This document shows, piece by piece, positions 19,120-27,069 of a DNA stretch of 64,000 nucleotides. The translations under genes were made by a program, and so were the position numbers. The notes below the pieces were generated by a model. That model was not told the origin of the DNA, made no database searches, and saw only the letters and a program-made list of their open reading frames with translations. The stretch comes from Streptomyces albofaciens JCM 4342 (GTDB lineage: Bacteria; Actinomycetota; Actinomycetes; Streptomycetales; Streptomycetaceae). Position 1 is the stretch's first letter. The number at the start of each line of letters is the position of its first letter. The stretch lies in contig NZ_PDCM01000002.1 in the NCBI RefSeq assembly GCF_008634025.1, positions 1,364,001-1,428,000 on the forward strand, given 5' to 3'.

Positions 19120-19845
19120 GCCGGCGCGCGCCTCCGCGAGGGCACGCCGGCACAGCGCGTCGGCGGCCCGGGTCGTCTCGGGAATGCGGTACTTGGGCGC
19201 GAGGTGGAGGGTGTGCGCGCAGGCCCGGTCGAGGTCGATGCGGTGGCCCACGGACACGAAGACCGGCTTGACGCCCTTCTGCGTACGCAGGGCCCGCCCG
19301 ACCACCTCGTCCCCCTCGGCACCGGAGCCGTCCACCAGCGGCGAGGACTCGCCGCGCTCGGCGCCGGGGAGTTCGTAGCGCGAGGTGAACGGGTTCTTGG
19401 CGACGCCGATCGTGGGCAGGCCGGTGAGCACGCCGAGGTGGCTGGCGAGGCCGAAGCGGCGCGGGTGCGCGAGCCCGTAGCCGTCGCAGACCACCAGGTC
19501 CGGCGTGCGGCCGAGGCGGCCGAGCGCCTCCACCACGGTGGGGATCTCCCGGAAGGCGAGCAGACCCGGTACGTACGGGAAGGAGACCCGGCCGACGGCG
19601 GTGGCCTCCTCGACGACCGCGAGGGTGACGGCGTCCAGGGCGACGGCCGCCGCGGCCACCAGGTCGCGTCCGTCGTCGTAGGCGACGTCCACACCGACGA
19701 CCGTCCCGGCGGAGCCCGGCTCGGGCCCGGACTGCTCCCGGCGCACGTGGGCGCGCAGCCGGTCCTGGACCGCGAGCGCCGTGGTCTCGTCGGTGGGCCA
19801 GTGGGCCAGCTCGTCTTCGAGGGAGATCGTGCCGTCGTTCGTCAT
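19117..19845 (-). CDS. nfi: Endonuclease V
   Basis: 242 residues, the normal length for Nfi. It repairs deaminated purines by nicking the second phosphodiester bond 3' to inosine in DNA. Visible motifs are VGVDVAYDD with the first catalytic Asp, FPYVPGLLAFREIP with the YXPGLLAFRE wedge and Glu, and VVCDGYGLAHPRRFGLASHLG with the second Asp; GVAKNPF supplies the conserved Lys. ATG at 19845 lies close to the divergent GNAT promoter region. It appears to be a single-gene unit. Confidence 0.93.
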   Translation of the reverse strand: MTNDGTISLEDELAHWPTDETTALAVQDRLRAHVRREQSGPEPGSAGTVVGVDVAYDDGRDLVAAAAVALDAVTLAVVEEATAVGRVSFPYVPGLLAFREIPTVVEALGRLGRTPDLVVCDGYGLAHPRRFGLASHLGVLTGLPTIGVAKNPFTSRYELPGAERGESSPLVDGSGAEGDEVVGRALRTQKGVKPVFVSVGHRIDLDRACAHTLHLAPKYRIPETTRAADALCRRALAEARAG

Positions 19846-19982
19846 GGTGCGGCTACGGTATCGAACACCTGGTGGGGGGCGTGGGGTGGACGTGGCTGCC
19901 GTGTGTGATGATGCGCGCGGTGCGCGTGCGGCGCACCACGGAGCCGCGCCCGTACCGGCGCGCAGAACAAGGGGGAACAGGG

Positions 19983-20549
19983 ATGTTCGCGATCTCGCTG
20001 GGTGACGACGGTGCCGAGCTGCGGCCCCTGGAGCCGTACCACGCCGAGGAGTACCTGGCGCACATCGACCGCGGCCGGGAGTACATCGGCCGCTTCATCG
20101 GGCTGGCGGACCAGTGCGCCGACCTCGACTCCGCGCGGGCGTTCCTGCGGTCGTACGCGGAGAAGGCGGCGGACGACAGCGGGCGGCTGTACGGGATCTG
20201 GACGGCGGACGGCACACTCGTCGGCGGCGTCCTGTTCCGCACCTTCGACGCCGCGGCCGGGACCTGCGAGGTCGGCTGCTGGCTGGAGGAGGCGGCCGTC
20301 GGGCGCGGGCTGGTGACCCGGGCGGTCCAGGTGATCGTCGACTGGGCGGTCGAGGTACGCGGCATCCACCGCGTGGAGTGGGTCGTGGCCGCCGGCAACA
20401 CCGCGAGCATCAAGGCGGCCCGGCGGCTCGGGATGGTGCGCGACGGCGTGCAGCGGGAGAAGTACGCGCGCGGCGGCGTACGCCACGATGTGGAGATCTG
20501 GTCGGTGCTGGGGCCGGAGTGGCGGGAGAAGCGGGCGGCCGGGCGCTGA
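19983..20549 (+). CDS. GNAT-family N-acetyltransferase, RimJ/RimL type
   Basis: 188 residues. The acetyl-CoA site is seen in VGCWLEEAAVGRGLVTRAVQ, and the RimJ/RimL-type features continue with HRVEWVVAAGNTASIKAARRLG and a final RHDVEIWSVLGPEW. Such enzymes acetylate N-terminal amino groups of ribosomal proteins or small-molecule amines. ATG at 19983 follows AAGGGGGAACAGG. It is divergent from nfi and convergent with the TetR gene; nothing nearby defines the substrate. Confidence 0.87.
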   Translation: MFAISLGDDGAELRPLEPYHAEEYLAHIDRGREYIGRFIGLADQCADLDSARAFLRSYAEKAADDSGRLYGIWTADGTLVGGVLFRTFDAAAGTCEVGCWLEEAAVGRGLVTRAVQVIVDWAVEVRGIHRVEWVVAAGNTASIKAARRLGMVRDGVQREKYARGGVRHDVEIWSVLGPEWREKRAAGR

Positions 20550-20615
20550 GCGGGGGGCGCGGCTGCCGGGCGTACGACGCCGGCCTGCCGCCGCCGACCG
20601 GTGCGGCCGGGCCGG

Positions 20616-21296
20616 TCAGGACGTCGGCGGCGCCGAGCGCGGCAGATCCTCCAGGAGGGTGCCGAGCGCGCCGGTGACCAGCGCGCACACCTCGTCCGGA
20701 TCGGCGTCGGCGAGCGGCTGCTTGCCGACGACCACCCGCATCAGGCCGATGCCGAGCATCCACGAGAGCGCGAGGTCGGCGCGCAGCCCGCGGTCGTCGG
20801 CGGTGCTGAGCGTGGCGAGCACCCGCGCGTAGTCGTCGCCCATCTCCCGTACGGCGGTGGTGATCTCGTCACTGTCGCCGATCGAGCGCAGGAACGTTTC
20901 CAGCGCCCGGTCCCCCGCCTCCTCCCCTCGGTGGCCGAGCATGCCGCGCAGGGCCGCCTCGAACAGCTCGGCGGGCGGGGTGCTGTGCAGCTGTTCCTGG
21001 CCGCCGCGCGCCACCACCTCGCCGAACAGCGCCTTCTTGGAGCCGAAGTAGCGGAAGAGCAGGGCCTGGTTGACCCCGGCCCGCTCCGCGATGTCGCGGA
21101 CGGTCGCCCGCTCGTACCCCCGCTCGGCGAACAGCGCCGCCGCGGCCTCCAGGAGCAGCAGCCGGGTGCCCTGCGCCCCGCGGCGGCGCGCTCCACCACC
21201 CGCCTCCGGCCCGCCCGGGCCGTCCGGCCCCTCCGGTCCGCCCGTTACACATGCCGTACCGGCCCCCGGCCCCGCCCACGCTTCGTTCCCGGTCAT
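20616..21296 (-). CDS. TetR-family repressor of the divergent P450/ferredoxin unit
   Basis: 226 residues. After a Gly/Pro-rich N-terminal extension, the HTH spans about residues 45-90 with AAALFAERGYERATVRDIAE and the recognition helix AGVNQALLFRYFGSKKALF. The C-terminal ligand domain is typical of TetR proteins. ATG at 21296 was chosen over more upstream codons because GGAAGGAG precedes it. It is divergent from the P450 gene, and the shared 184-bp interval holds a perfect 18-bp palindrome over the P450 start point, so it very likely represses the P450-ferredoxin pair until a substrate binds. Confidence 0.88.
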   Translation of the reverse strand: MTGNEAWAGPGAGTACVTGGPEGPDGPGGPEAGGGARRRGAQGTRLLLLEAAAALFAERGYERATVRDIAERAGVNQALLFRYFGSKKALFGEVVARGGQEQLHSTPPAELFEAALRGMLGHRGEEAGDRALETFLRSIGDSDEITTAVREMGDDYARVLATLSTADDRGLRADLALSWMLGIGLMRVVVGKQPLADADPDEVCALVTGALGTLLEDLPRSAPPTS

Positions 21297-21420
21297 CCGC
21301 GTACTCCTTCCGCTCTCCGTGTGCACGCCCTGCCTGTGCGCGCTCTCCCCGCGCGCACCCTCCCCGTACCGCGTCCGGCCGGTCCGACGTGCCGCCGACA
21401 CGTGGATGACGCAAGGCCGT

Positions 21421-21450
21421 TGACCGTACCAAGAGCGGCGCTCTACGTTG
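21421..21450 (+). promoter_or_regulatory. P450 promoter
   Basis: TTGACC (21421-21426) and TACGTT (21445-21450) with an 18-bp spacer lie 31 bp before the GTG start. The predicted transcription start falls within the adjoining palindrome. Confidence 0.6.
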
Positions 21451-21467
21451 TAAGCAACTGCTTACAC
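21450..21467. promoter_or_regulatory. TetR-type operator
   Basis: TGTAAGCAACTGCTTACA is a perfect 8-bp inverted repeat around a 2-bp centre. It begins at the last base of the -10 hexamer and covers the expected transcription start, the arrangement of a repressor site for the divergent TetR gene. Confidence 0.7.
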
Positions 21468-21480
21468 GTGGGAGGCCCCG

Positions 21481-22671
21481 GTGACCACAGCCGACACGAT
21501 GCCCCTTGCCTACCCGTTCAACGACGCCGACGGACTGGCCCTGTCCGAGACCTACGCACAGGTCCGCGACCGGCCCGGACTGCTGCGGGTACAGATGGCG
21601 TACGGCGAACCGGCCTGGCTCGCCACCCGTTACGCCGACGCCCGGCTGGTCCTCGGCGACCGGCGCTTCAGCCGCGCGGAAGGGCTCGAACGCGACGAGC
21701 CGCGGCAGTCGGAGGGCCAGCGGGACAGCGGGATACTCAGCATGGACCCGCCCGACCACACCCGGCTGCGCACCCTGGTCGCCAAGGCGTTCACCGTCCA
21801 CCAGGTGGAGAAACTGCGGCCGTGGGTGCGCGAGTTGACGCACGGCCTGATCGACGAGCTGGAGGCCGCGGGCCCGCCCGTGGACCTCGTGGACCGCTAC
21901 GCCCTGCCCATCCCGGTCGCGGTCATCTGCCGGATGCTCGGCGTACCCGAGGAGGACCGGCCCAAGTTCCGCACGTGGAGCGACGCCGCGCTGTCCACCA
22001 GCTCGCTGACGGCCGAGGAGTTCGAGGCCAACCGCGAGGAACTGCGCGCCTACATGGCGAAGTTGATCGAGGATCACCGGGTGACGCCGCGGGACGACCT
22101 GATGACGCGGCTGATCGAGGCCCGGGACGTCGGCGACCGGCTGTCCGAGCTGGAGCTGATCGACCTGTGCGTCGGCATCCTGGTCGCCGGGCACGAGACG
22201 ACGGCCACCCAGATCCCCAACTTCGTCCTGTCGCTGCTGGACCACCCGGGTGAACTGGAGCGGCTGCGCGCCGAGCCCTCGCTGGTCAAGAGCGCCGTCG
22301 AGGAGCTGCTGCGCTTCGTGCCGCTCGGCAGCGGCGCGGGCTTCCCGCGCTACGCCACCGAGGACATCGAGGTGGGCGGCACACTCGTCCGTGCGGGTGA
22401 ACCGGTGCTGGTCGCGGTCGGCGCGGCCAACCGGGACGCGCTGCGCTTCGACGAGCCGGGCACCCTGAACATCGCCCGCGACGGCAACCAGCACCTCGGC
22501 TTCGGGCACGGCGTGCACCACTGCCTCGGCGCGCCACTGGCCCGGCTGGAGCTCCAGGAGGCGCTGATCGCCCTGATCACCCGCTTCCCGAAGCTGCACG
22601 TGGCCGGGGACGTGGTGTGGAAGGACCAGATGCTGGTCCGCGGCCCGCGCGTGATGCCGGTGGGGTGGTGA
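21481..22671 (+). CDS. Cytochrome P450
   Basis: 396-residue soluble bacterial P450. The oxygen-activating I-helix motif is AGHETTATQ, the K-helix EELLR supplies the ExxR pair, and the haem loop is FGHGVHHCLGAPLAR with the axial Cys. Length and motifs fit CYP105/CYP107-type actinobacterial monooxygenases that hydroxylate small organic molecules. GTG at 21481 is preceded by GGGAGGCC. The stop overlaps the start of a [3Fe-4S] ferredoxin gene, its likely electron donor, and a TetR gene is divergent. The substrate is unknown; inducible xenobiotic or terpenoid oxidation is plausible. Confidence 0.93.
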   Translation: MTTADTMPLAYPFNDADGLALSETYAQVRDRPGLLRVQMAYGEPAWLATRYADARLVLGDRRFSRAEGLERDEPRQSEGQRDSGILSMDPPDHTRLRTLVAKAFTVHQVEKLRPWVRELTHGLIDELEAAGPPVDLVDRYALPIPVAVICRMLGVPEEDRPKFRTWSDAALSTSSLTAEEFEANREELRAYMAKLIEDHRVTPRDDLMTRLIEARDVGDRLSELELIDLCVGILVAGHETTATQIPNFVLSLLDHPGELERLRAEPSLVKSAVEELLRFVPLGSGAGFPRYATEDIEVGGTLVRAGEPVLVAVGAANRDALRFDEPGTLNIARDGNQHLGFGHGVHHCLGAPLARLELQEALIALITRFPKLHVAGDVVWKDQMLVRGPRVMPVGW

Positions 22672-22892
22672 GCCGGATGACGTGGAAGGCGTCGATCGAC
22701 GGGCAGCAGTGCATGGCGTCCGGCATGTGCGCGGGCATCGCCCCGGACCTCTTCGTCCTGGACGGCCCGCACGCCCGGCCGCTCCGGGAGGAGATCCCCG
22801 AGGACGAGGCCGCACTGGACGCGGCGGACTCCTGCCCCGCCATGGCGATCCTGATCCGGGACGGGGAGAAGGTGGTCGGGCCGCGGCCCTGA
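22668..22892 (+). CDS. [3Fe-4S]-type ferredoxin, P450 partner
   Basis: About 74 residues. CMASGMC and the later DSCPAM provide the three cysteines of a single [3Fe-4S] cluster, the type that delivers electrons to actinobacterial P450s. The assigned GTG overlaps the P450 stop (GTGA); an ATG nine bases later (22677) is also possible. Either way translation is coupled to the P450. The C-terminal DGEKVVGPRP is usual for the family. Confidence 0.9.
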   Translation: MSRMTWKASIDGQQCMASGMCAGIAPDLFVLDGPHARPLREEIPEDEAALDAADSCPAMAILIRDGEKVVGPRP

Positions 22893-23278
22893 GGAGGCGC
22901 TGCCCGGCCGGGTCCGGTGGCCGGGCAGCCCTCCTGTGAGGTACGGGTGCTCCGGTCCGCCGTACGGGAAGGCCGGACCCCGTCGCGTACGGCCGCGGCC
23001 GGGCAGGCCGCGGCCGCCACGAACGGCCTACACCGGTCCGACTGCCCCTCACCCGTCTGTCCCTGCCGGGGAAAGACAGGTCCCTGATCCGCCCTCAGCG
23101 CATTGACCTGCCACAACGCTTTCCGGCGGGGACGACACGCCGGGCGGGCGAACTGTACCTGACGGGTCATCACCGGGCGGGGACGGCGCGCCGACGCTTG
23201 TCTCGGATGCGTCAGCGCGGATCCATCCGACCCTGCCGCGGCGCACCCGCGCCGCCTCCGCGCTGCCGGAGGATCACC
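22893..23278. other. Intergenic region after ferredoxin
   Basis: No gene seen. It contains a terminator hairpin (22899-22929), a second self-complementary element in which the 10-bp palindrome GGCCGCGGCC occurs twice (22991-23000 and 23006-23015), and the promoter region of the following secreted-protein gene. Confidence 0.4.
22899..22929 (+). terminator. Terminator after P450-ferredoxin unit
   Basis: Perfect 11-bp stem (22899-22909 and 22919-22929, 9-nt loop) seven bases after the ferredoxin stop. Confidence 0.7.
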
Positions 23279-23800
23279 ATGCGTTCCACTCGCGTCATCG
23301 CCGCATCCGGCCTGACCATCGCCGCACTGGGCCTGTCGACCGGCGCCGCGTTCGCCAAGCCGGTGGCCACCACCTCACCGAAGCTCTCGGGGCCGGGCGG
23401 CGCCGTCACGGTCACCGTCACCTGTGACACGGGCAAGGCCGGCCGTATCGCCGCCTCCTCGCAAGGGTTCCGCAGCGGCACCGTCTGGCTGTACCGCACC
23501 CACAAGCACGGCAAGACCTACCGCGGGACCGCCCGGGTGGCGTCCCAGCTCAGCGGCGGCCCCAACCACCTGGGCCGCTACTCCAACTGGGGCGTGAACG
23601 GCAACTGCCCCGACGGCAAGCAGTGGATGACCAGCTTCCGGACCGACGCCAAGCTGCCCAAGGGCAAGGTGCGCACGGGCGCCGGCGGGGCCGGCGAGGA
23701 CTCCAACACCACGGAGATCGTCGCGGGCGCCGCGGTCCTGGCCACGGCCGCCATCGGCGGCACCTACTTCCTGCGCCGCCGCCAGAACAACCAGTCCTGA
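23279..23800 (+). CDS. Small exported protein with C-terminal membrane anchor (unknown function)
   Basis: 173 residues. A signal peptide (residues 1 to about 26, ending AAFA) is followed by an extracellular part with two cysteines and aromatic-rich segments such as GRYSNWGVNGNCPDGKQW. Near the C-terminus EIVAGAAVLATAAIGGTYF is a membrane helix followed by RRRQ, so the protein should be anchored with most of its mass outside. No LPXTG sortase motif is present. ATG at 23279 follows CGGAGGATC. Flanked by terminators on both sides, it is a single-gene unit. Not recognised as a known family. Confidence 0.75.
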   Translation: MRSTRVIAASGLTIAALGLSTGAAFAKPVATTSPKLSGPGGAVTVTVTCDTGKAGRIAASSQGFRSGTVWLYRTHKHGKTYRGTARVASQLSGGPNHLGRYSNWGVNGNCPDGKQWMTSFRTDAKLPKGKVRTGAGGAGEDSNTTEIVAGAAVLATAAIGGTYFLRRRQNNQS

Positions 23801-23832
23801 CGCCCGAAGCCACACATACGGCGGCATTCCGG

Positions 23833-23883
23833 GCCGCTGTGCCCCGCCGGGTCCCACCTCCCGCCCGGCAGGGGCACAGCGGC
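23833..23883 (+). terminator. Terminator after small exported-protein gene
   Basis: Perfect 13-bp stem (23833-23845 and 23871-23883). The 25-nt loop contains a second 6-bp hairpin (GCCGGG/CCCGGC). Confidence 0.75.
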
Positions 23884-23930
23884 CGCGTCACGGACCGCGG
23901 AGGCCCGGCGGCCTGATGATCAGCACCGCC

Positions 23931-23943
23931 TACGATGGCACTC
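23931..23943 (+). promoter_or_regulatory. Possible leaderless -10 element
   Basis: TACGAT (23931-23936) ends seven bases before the YciI-like ATG, and no Shine-Dalgarno is seen between them. Transcription would begin at or next to the start codon. Confidence 0.4.
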
Positions 23944-24243
23944 ATGTTCGTACTGGAGCTGACCTATACCGCGCCGCTGGAGCGCGTCGACGCCGCCCTG
24001 CCCGACCACGTGGAGTGGCTGAAGAGGAACTACGCGGCCGGGCACTTCCTCGCCGCGGGCCGCAAGGTGCCGCGCGACGGCGGCGTCATCCTCGCGTCCG
24101 TGCCGGACCGGGCGACGGCGGAGCGGATCGTCGCGGAGGACCCCTTCACGGTCGCGGGCGTCTGCGACTACCGGATCACCGAGTTCGTGGCGACCACGAC
24201 CGCACCGGAACTGGAGCGGTTCAGGGAACAGCTGCCGTCCTGA
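23944..24243 (+). CDS. YciI-like dimeric alpha/beta-barrel protein
   Basis: 99 residues matching the YciI family (ferredoxin-like fold) over its full length: MFVLELTYTAPLERVDAAL, HVEWLKRNYAAGHFLAAGR with the family His and Arg, and EDPFTVAGVCDYRITEF. Family members are small enzymes or ligand-binding proteins of mostly unknown role. ATG at 23944 matches homologues; an in-frame ATG three codons earlier is possible. There is no ribosome site and a -10-like TACGAT sits seven bases upstream, so it may be translated from a leaderless mRNA. Its stop lies only five bases from the end of the convergent nucleotidyltransferase gene. Confidence 0.82.
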   Translation: MFVLELTYTAPLERVDAALPDHVEWLKRNYAAGHFLAAGRKVPRDGGVILASVPDRATAERIVAEDPFTVAGVCDYRITEFVATTTAPELERFREQLPS

Positions 24244-24248
24244 CGTTC

Positions 24249-25085
24249 TCAACGGAGCAGCCCCCCGATCTCCTCGTGCAGCCCGGCCGGCACCCGGATG
24301 TCCCACCGCTCCACCGCCTCGGCGGCCAGTTCCCGGCTCCACTGCCAGCTGGCCCGCGCCGCCGCGCGTACGGCCGGGAGCGCGGCGGGAGCCGTGGTCG
24401 CCGTGTAGCGGTCGCGGTCGGCGGCGGGCAGGTCCTGTTCCAGAGCGCGGCTGGGCGTCAGCCAGTGTGTGGTGGACCCGCGCAGCAGGCGGCACAGCTG
24501 GAGCTGCTGCGGGGCGACAACCGTATGCAGTAGGGCATGTGCGCGAGCGGTCTCGCCGCGGCCCAAGACGTGGGCGAGCATCAGCGTCCAGTTGGCGAGT
24601 TCGTCGGTGAGCTGCTGCGCGGTCGGGCCGGGCTCGGGCGGGCACGGGTCGGCCAGGTGACGGGCCGCGGCGGTCAGCCGGCCGCTGCGGTCCAGCAGTA
24701 CGGCGGCGTCGTGATCCGGCAGGTGCACCATGCCGCGCCAGGTGGGCACCTCGTCGATCCCCGCCCCGGCGGCCACGACGTGGAACTCGCCGCGCATCAG
24801 GTCGTCGAAGACCACGGCCAGAATGCCGTACATATTGGTATACGCCAGCTTCAGCGGCGCCAGACGGCCGACGAACTCCGTCCCGTCGAAGGTGTCGGCA
24901 TGCGCGTCACGGACGTACAGATACGCCTCGATGTCGGAGTACGCGTCGGCCTCCCCCAGGGTCCACGACCCGTAGAGCAGCACCCCCTCCAGCCGGGGCT
25001 CGGCCTCGGCCAGCTCGCGCAGGCGGGCGATGCGGCGGTCGAGGGCGGGACAGGACGAGGCGGGGTGGTGGCGCAGGTGTGCCAT
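24249..25085 (-). CDS. Lincosamide nucleotidyltransferase-like protein (Lnu(B)/Lnu(F) type)
   Basis: 278 residues. VLLYGSWTLGEADAYSDIE is the nucleotidyltransferase GS-x-D-x-E active site. The rest tracks Lnu(B)/Lnu(F) in order: VVFDDLMRGEFHV, VLLDRSGRLTAAARH, LANWTLMLAHVLGRGETARA, LLRGSTTHWLTPSRALEQD and SWQWSRELA. Such enzymes inactivate lincomycin or clindamycin by transferring AMP to a hydroxyl group. ATG at 25085 follows CAGGAG. The leader (25086-25210) contains a five-codon ORF and an inverted repeat hiding part of the ribosome site, consistent with antibiotic induction. Similarity is by motif recall; another aminoglycoside-type or unknown substrate remains possible. Confidence 0.75.
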   Translation of the reverse strand: MAHLRHHPASSCPALDRRIARLRELAEAEPRLEGVLLYGSWTLGEADAYSDIEAYLYVRDAHADTFDGTEFVGRLAPLKLAYTNMYGILAVVFDDLMRGEFHVVAAGAGIDEVPTWRGMVHLPDHDAAVLLDRSGRLTAAARHLADPCPPEPGPTAQQLTDELANWTLMLAHVLGRGETARAHALLHTVVAPQQLQLCRLLRGSTTHWLTPSRALEQDLPAADRDRYTATTAPAALPAVRAAARASWQWSRELAAEAVERWDIRVPAGLHEEIGGLLR

Positions 25086-25097
25086 GGATCGAATCTC

Positions 25098-25188
25098 CTG
25101 AGCAGAAGGATGGGCATGCGGACAGACTGGACCCGCCCGGCGGCAGAATGCCGGGCGGCCAGGTCACGGAACGCGTCCGTCTGCTCAG
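25098..25188 (-). promoter_or_regulatory. Attenuator-like leader of the lincosamide nucleotidyltransferase gene
   Basis: In the mRNA sense, CTGAGCAGA (25188-25180) is complementary to TCTGCTCAG (25106-25098), whose last two bases are the first two of the Shine-Dalgarno AGGAG (25099-25095). Pairing continues inward with CGGAC/GTCCG (25179-25175 with 25123-25119). A 9-bp hairpin (25158-25150 with 25141-25133, 8-nt loop) lies inside. The stop codon of a five-codon leader ORF is within the 5' arm, so a stalled ribosome would free the ribosome site. Confidence 0.6.
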
Positions 25189-25202
25189 ATGAAGATGCCC
25201 AT
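25185..25202 (-). CDS. Candidate five-codon leader ORF (MGIFI)
   Basis: ATG GGC ATC TTC ATC TGA encodes Met-Gly-Ile-Phe-Ile. Its stop lies in the 5' arm of the inverted repeat that sequesters the resistance gene's ribosome site. The start of the ErmC leader peptide, where macrolides stall ribosomes, is also MGIF. No clear Shine-Dalgarno precedes it, and an overlapping ATG in another frame (25210) could compete, so this is a candidate only. Confidence 0.4.
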   Translation of the reverse strand: MGIFI

Positions 25203-25275
25203 GGGGCCATGGTGCCAGGGATGATCGCCGGCGGGCCACCCGATTTCCGGTGTACGGGGCGGGACCGTGCCCTGG

Positions 25276-26688
25276 TCACGCCGCGGGGGTCGGCCAGCGC
25301 CCTCCGTTGATCCAGTACCCCTGGATCTCTTCGAGCTGGCGGCCCTTGGTCTCCGGGGCGGTGGCCGCGGCGAAGACGAGGGCGGCGAGGGCGAGGAGGC
25401 CGAGTCCGGCGAAGGTGGTGGCGGCGCCCGCCCAGGCCATCAGGGAGGGGAAGAACTGGGCGATGAGGAGGTTGGCGACCAGGTCGGCCGTGAGCATCGC
25501 CGACGCGCCGGTGGAGCGCAGCCGGGCGGGGAACGCCTCGCCCGCGTACACCCAGATCAGGGAGCCGAAGCCGAAGTTGAAGGCGGCGGTGAACAGCAGG
25601 ATCGCGCCGAAGCCGATCCAGAGGGTGGTGCCCTCCGGGTGACCGAAGCCGAAGACGGCGGTCAGCACGGCGAGCATGGCCGTCATCGTGGCGATGCCGG
25701 AGAGCAGGACGACACGCCGGCCGAGCCGGTCGATGATGAGGATGGCCAGGACGGTCGCGGCCAGGGAGGCCAGCTGCACGAAGGACGGCAGCAGGAAGTT
25801 CTGCCCGTCGCCGGTGAAGCCCATCTCCTCGAAGATCTGCGGGCTGTAGTACGTCACGGCGTTGATGCCGGTGATCTGGCAGAAGAAGCCGAGGCCGATG
25901 ACGAAGAGCGTGGCGCGCGCGTACGGCCTGCGCAGCAGTGAGCGCAGCGAACCGCCGCTCTCCTCGGCCAGCGCGGCACGCACCGCCTCGGTCTCCGCCC
26001 GCGGGTCCACGTCGGGGTCGGTCAGCGCCATGACCTCGACGGCCTTTTCGGTACGCCCCTTCAGGACGTACCAGCGCGGTGTGTCGGGCAGCCGGAACAG
26101 CGGGATCAGCACGAGAGCGGCCGGGATGGCGGACAGGCCGAGCATCAGCCGCCAGTGGCCGCCGCCGGACAGTCCCCAGTTCACGAAGTACGTCAGGGCG
26201 ATGCCCGCGACCGTGGCGACCTGGTAGGCGGCCACCGACGCGCCGCGCGAGCGGGCCGGTGTGGACTCGGCGATGTACAGCGGGGCCGCCACGATCGAGA
26301 TGCCGATGGCGATGCCGAGCAGGAAGCGCACCACGTCCAGGACCACGACGTTCGGCGCGAGGGCGGACAGGGCCACGAAGACGGTGTACGACCCGGCGAC
26401 GATCAGCATGGCGGCCTTGCGGCCCAGCGCGTCCGCCAGTTTGCCGCCGAGCAGCGCGCCCACGATCGATCCGAACACCAGGATGCTGTTGACCAGGCCT
26501 TTTTGGGTGTCGGTGAGATGGAAGTCCTTGCTCAGGAACACCAGGGCGCCGGAGATGCTGCCCGTGTCGTAGCCGTAGATCACGCCGACGACGGCGCCGG
26601 TGAGGGCGAAGAGCCGGCCGGTGCGGCGGGGCGGCGGGCCGGGCGGCGGCGAGGACGGTGACTTCGTGGAGCGCGTTGCGACGGACAT
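25276..26688 (-). CDS. Sugar porter-family MFS transporter
   Basis: 470-residue, 12-helix transporter of the sugar porter family (XylE/GalP/glucose permease type). Diagnostic motifs are GVIYGYDTGSISGAL in helix 1, GRKAAMLIVAGS, APLYIAESTPARSRG (the PESPR-like motif), FFCQITGINAVTYYSPQIFE (QQxxGxNxxxYY type), DRLGRR and a final PETKGRQLEEI. It imports a hexose, pentose or polyol by proton symport. ATG at 26688 follows AAGGA and is the first with a ribosome site. It is divergent from the SIS-aldolase-DeoR genes, so it probably feeds that pathway. Confidence 0.88.
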   Translation of the reverse strand: MSVATRSTKSPSSPPPGPPPRRTGRLFALTGAVVGVIYGYDTGSISGALVFLSKDFHLTDTQKGLVNSILVFGSIVGALLGGKLADALGRKAAMLIVAGSYTVFVALSALAPNVVVLDVVRFLLGIAIGISIVAAPLYIAESTPARSRGASVAAYQVATVAGIALTYFVNWGLSGGGHWRLMLGLSAIPAALVLIPLFRLPDTPRWYVLKGRTEKAVEVMALTDPDVDPRAETEAVRAALAEESGGSLRSLLRRPYARATLFVIGLGFFCQITGINAVTYYSPQIFEEMGFTGDGQNFLLPSFVQLASLAATVLAILIIDRLGRRVVLLSGIATMTAMLAVLTAVFGFGHPEGTTLWIGFGAILLFTAAFNFGFGSLIWVYAGEAFPARLRSTGASAMLTADLVANLLIAQFFPSLMAWAGAATTFAGLGLLALAALVFAAATAPETKGRQLEEIQGYWINGGRWPTPAA

Positions 26689-27069
26689 GGGAAGTCCTTT
26701 GTGACGACTGTCGGCGGAACGGCCTTGCTGCGTGGCGATCACTGCGACAGCCACCGGTGGGCGGCCGGGACCGGACGCACCGCCCGGTACCGGCACCGGC
26801 TGCACTGCCTGGCGGCCGCCGCCTCACTGCGGCTGCATGAGTGATCCTGCGAGTATTCGGCTCCTTTCATGCATGTGTCAACAGTCACCTCGGGCGACCA
26901 GATGTTCGCCACAGGTCCTGGAGACAACGCCAGTTCATGAACGATCCCTTCCCGCGCCAGCGGAAGTCCCACCCTTACGAGGGATGGATTAGGCCGCAGG
27001 GCGTGCGTAGAGTTGTTCGTAATCGAGCATGATGTTGCAAGTTCACGCAGACAGCAGCTGGAGGGTGTC
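26689..27069. other. Divergent control region between sugar transporter and SIS gene
   Basis: No gene seen. Less GC-rich than its surroundings. GCATGA followed by TG and TGC[GA]AGT occurs twice (from 26834 and from 27027), with CATGCATG in between; these could be DeoR operator half-sites but the match is loose. Confidence 0.3.
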
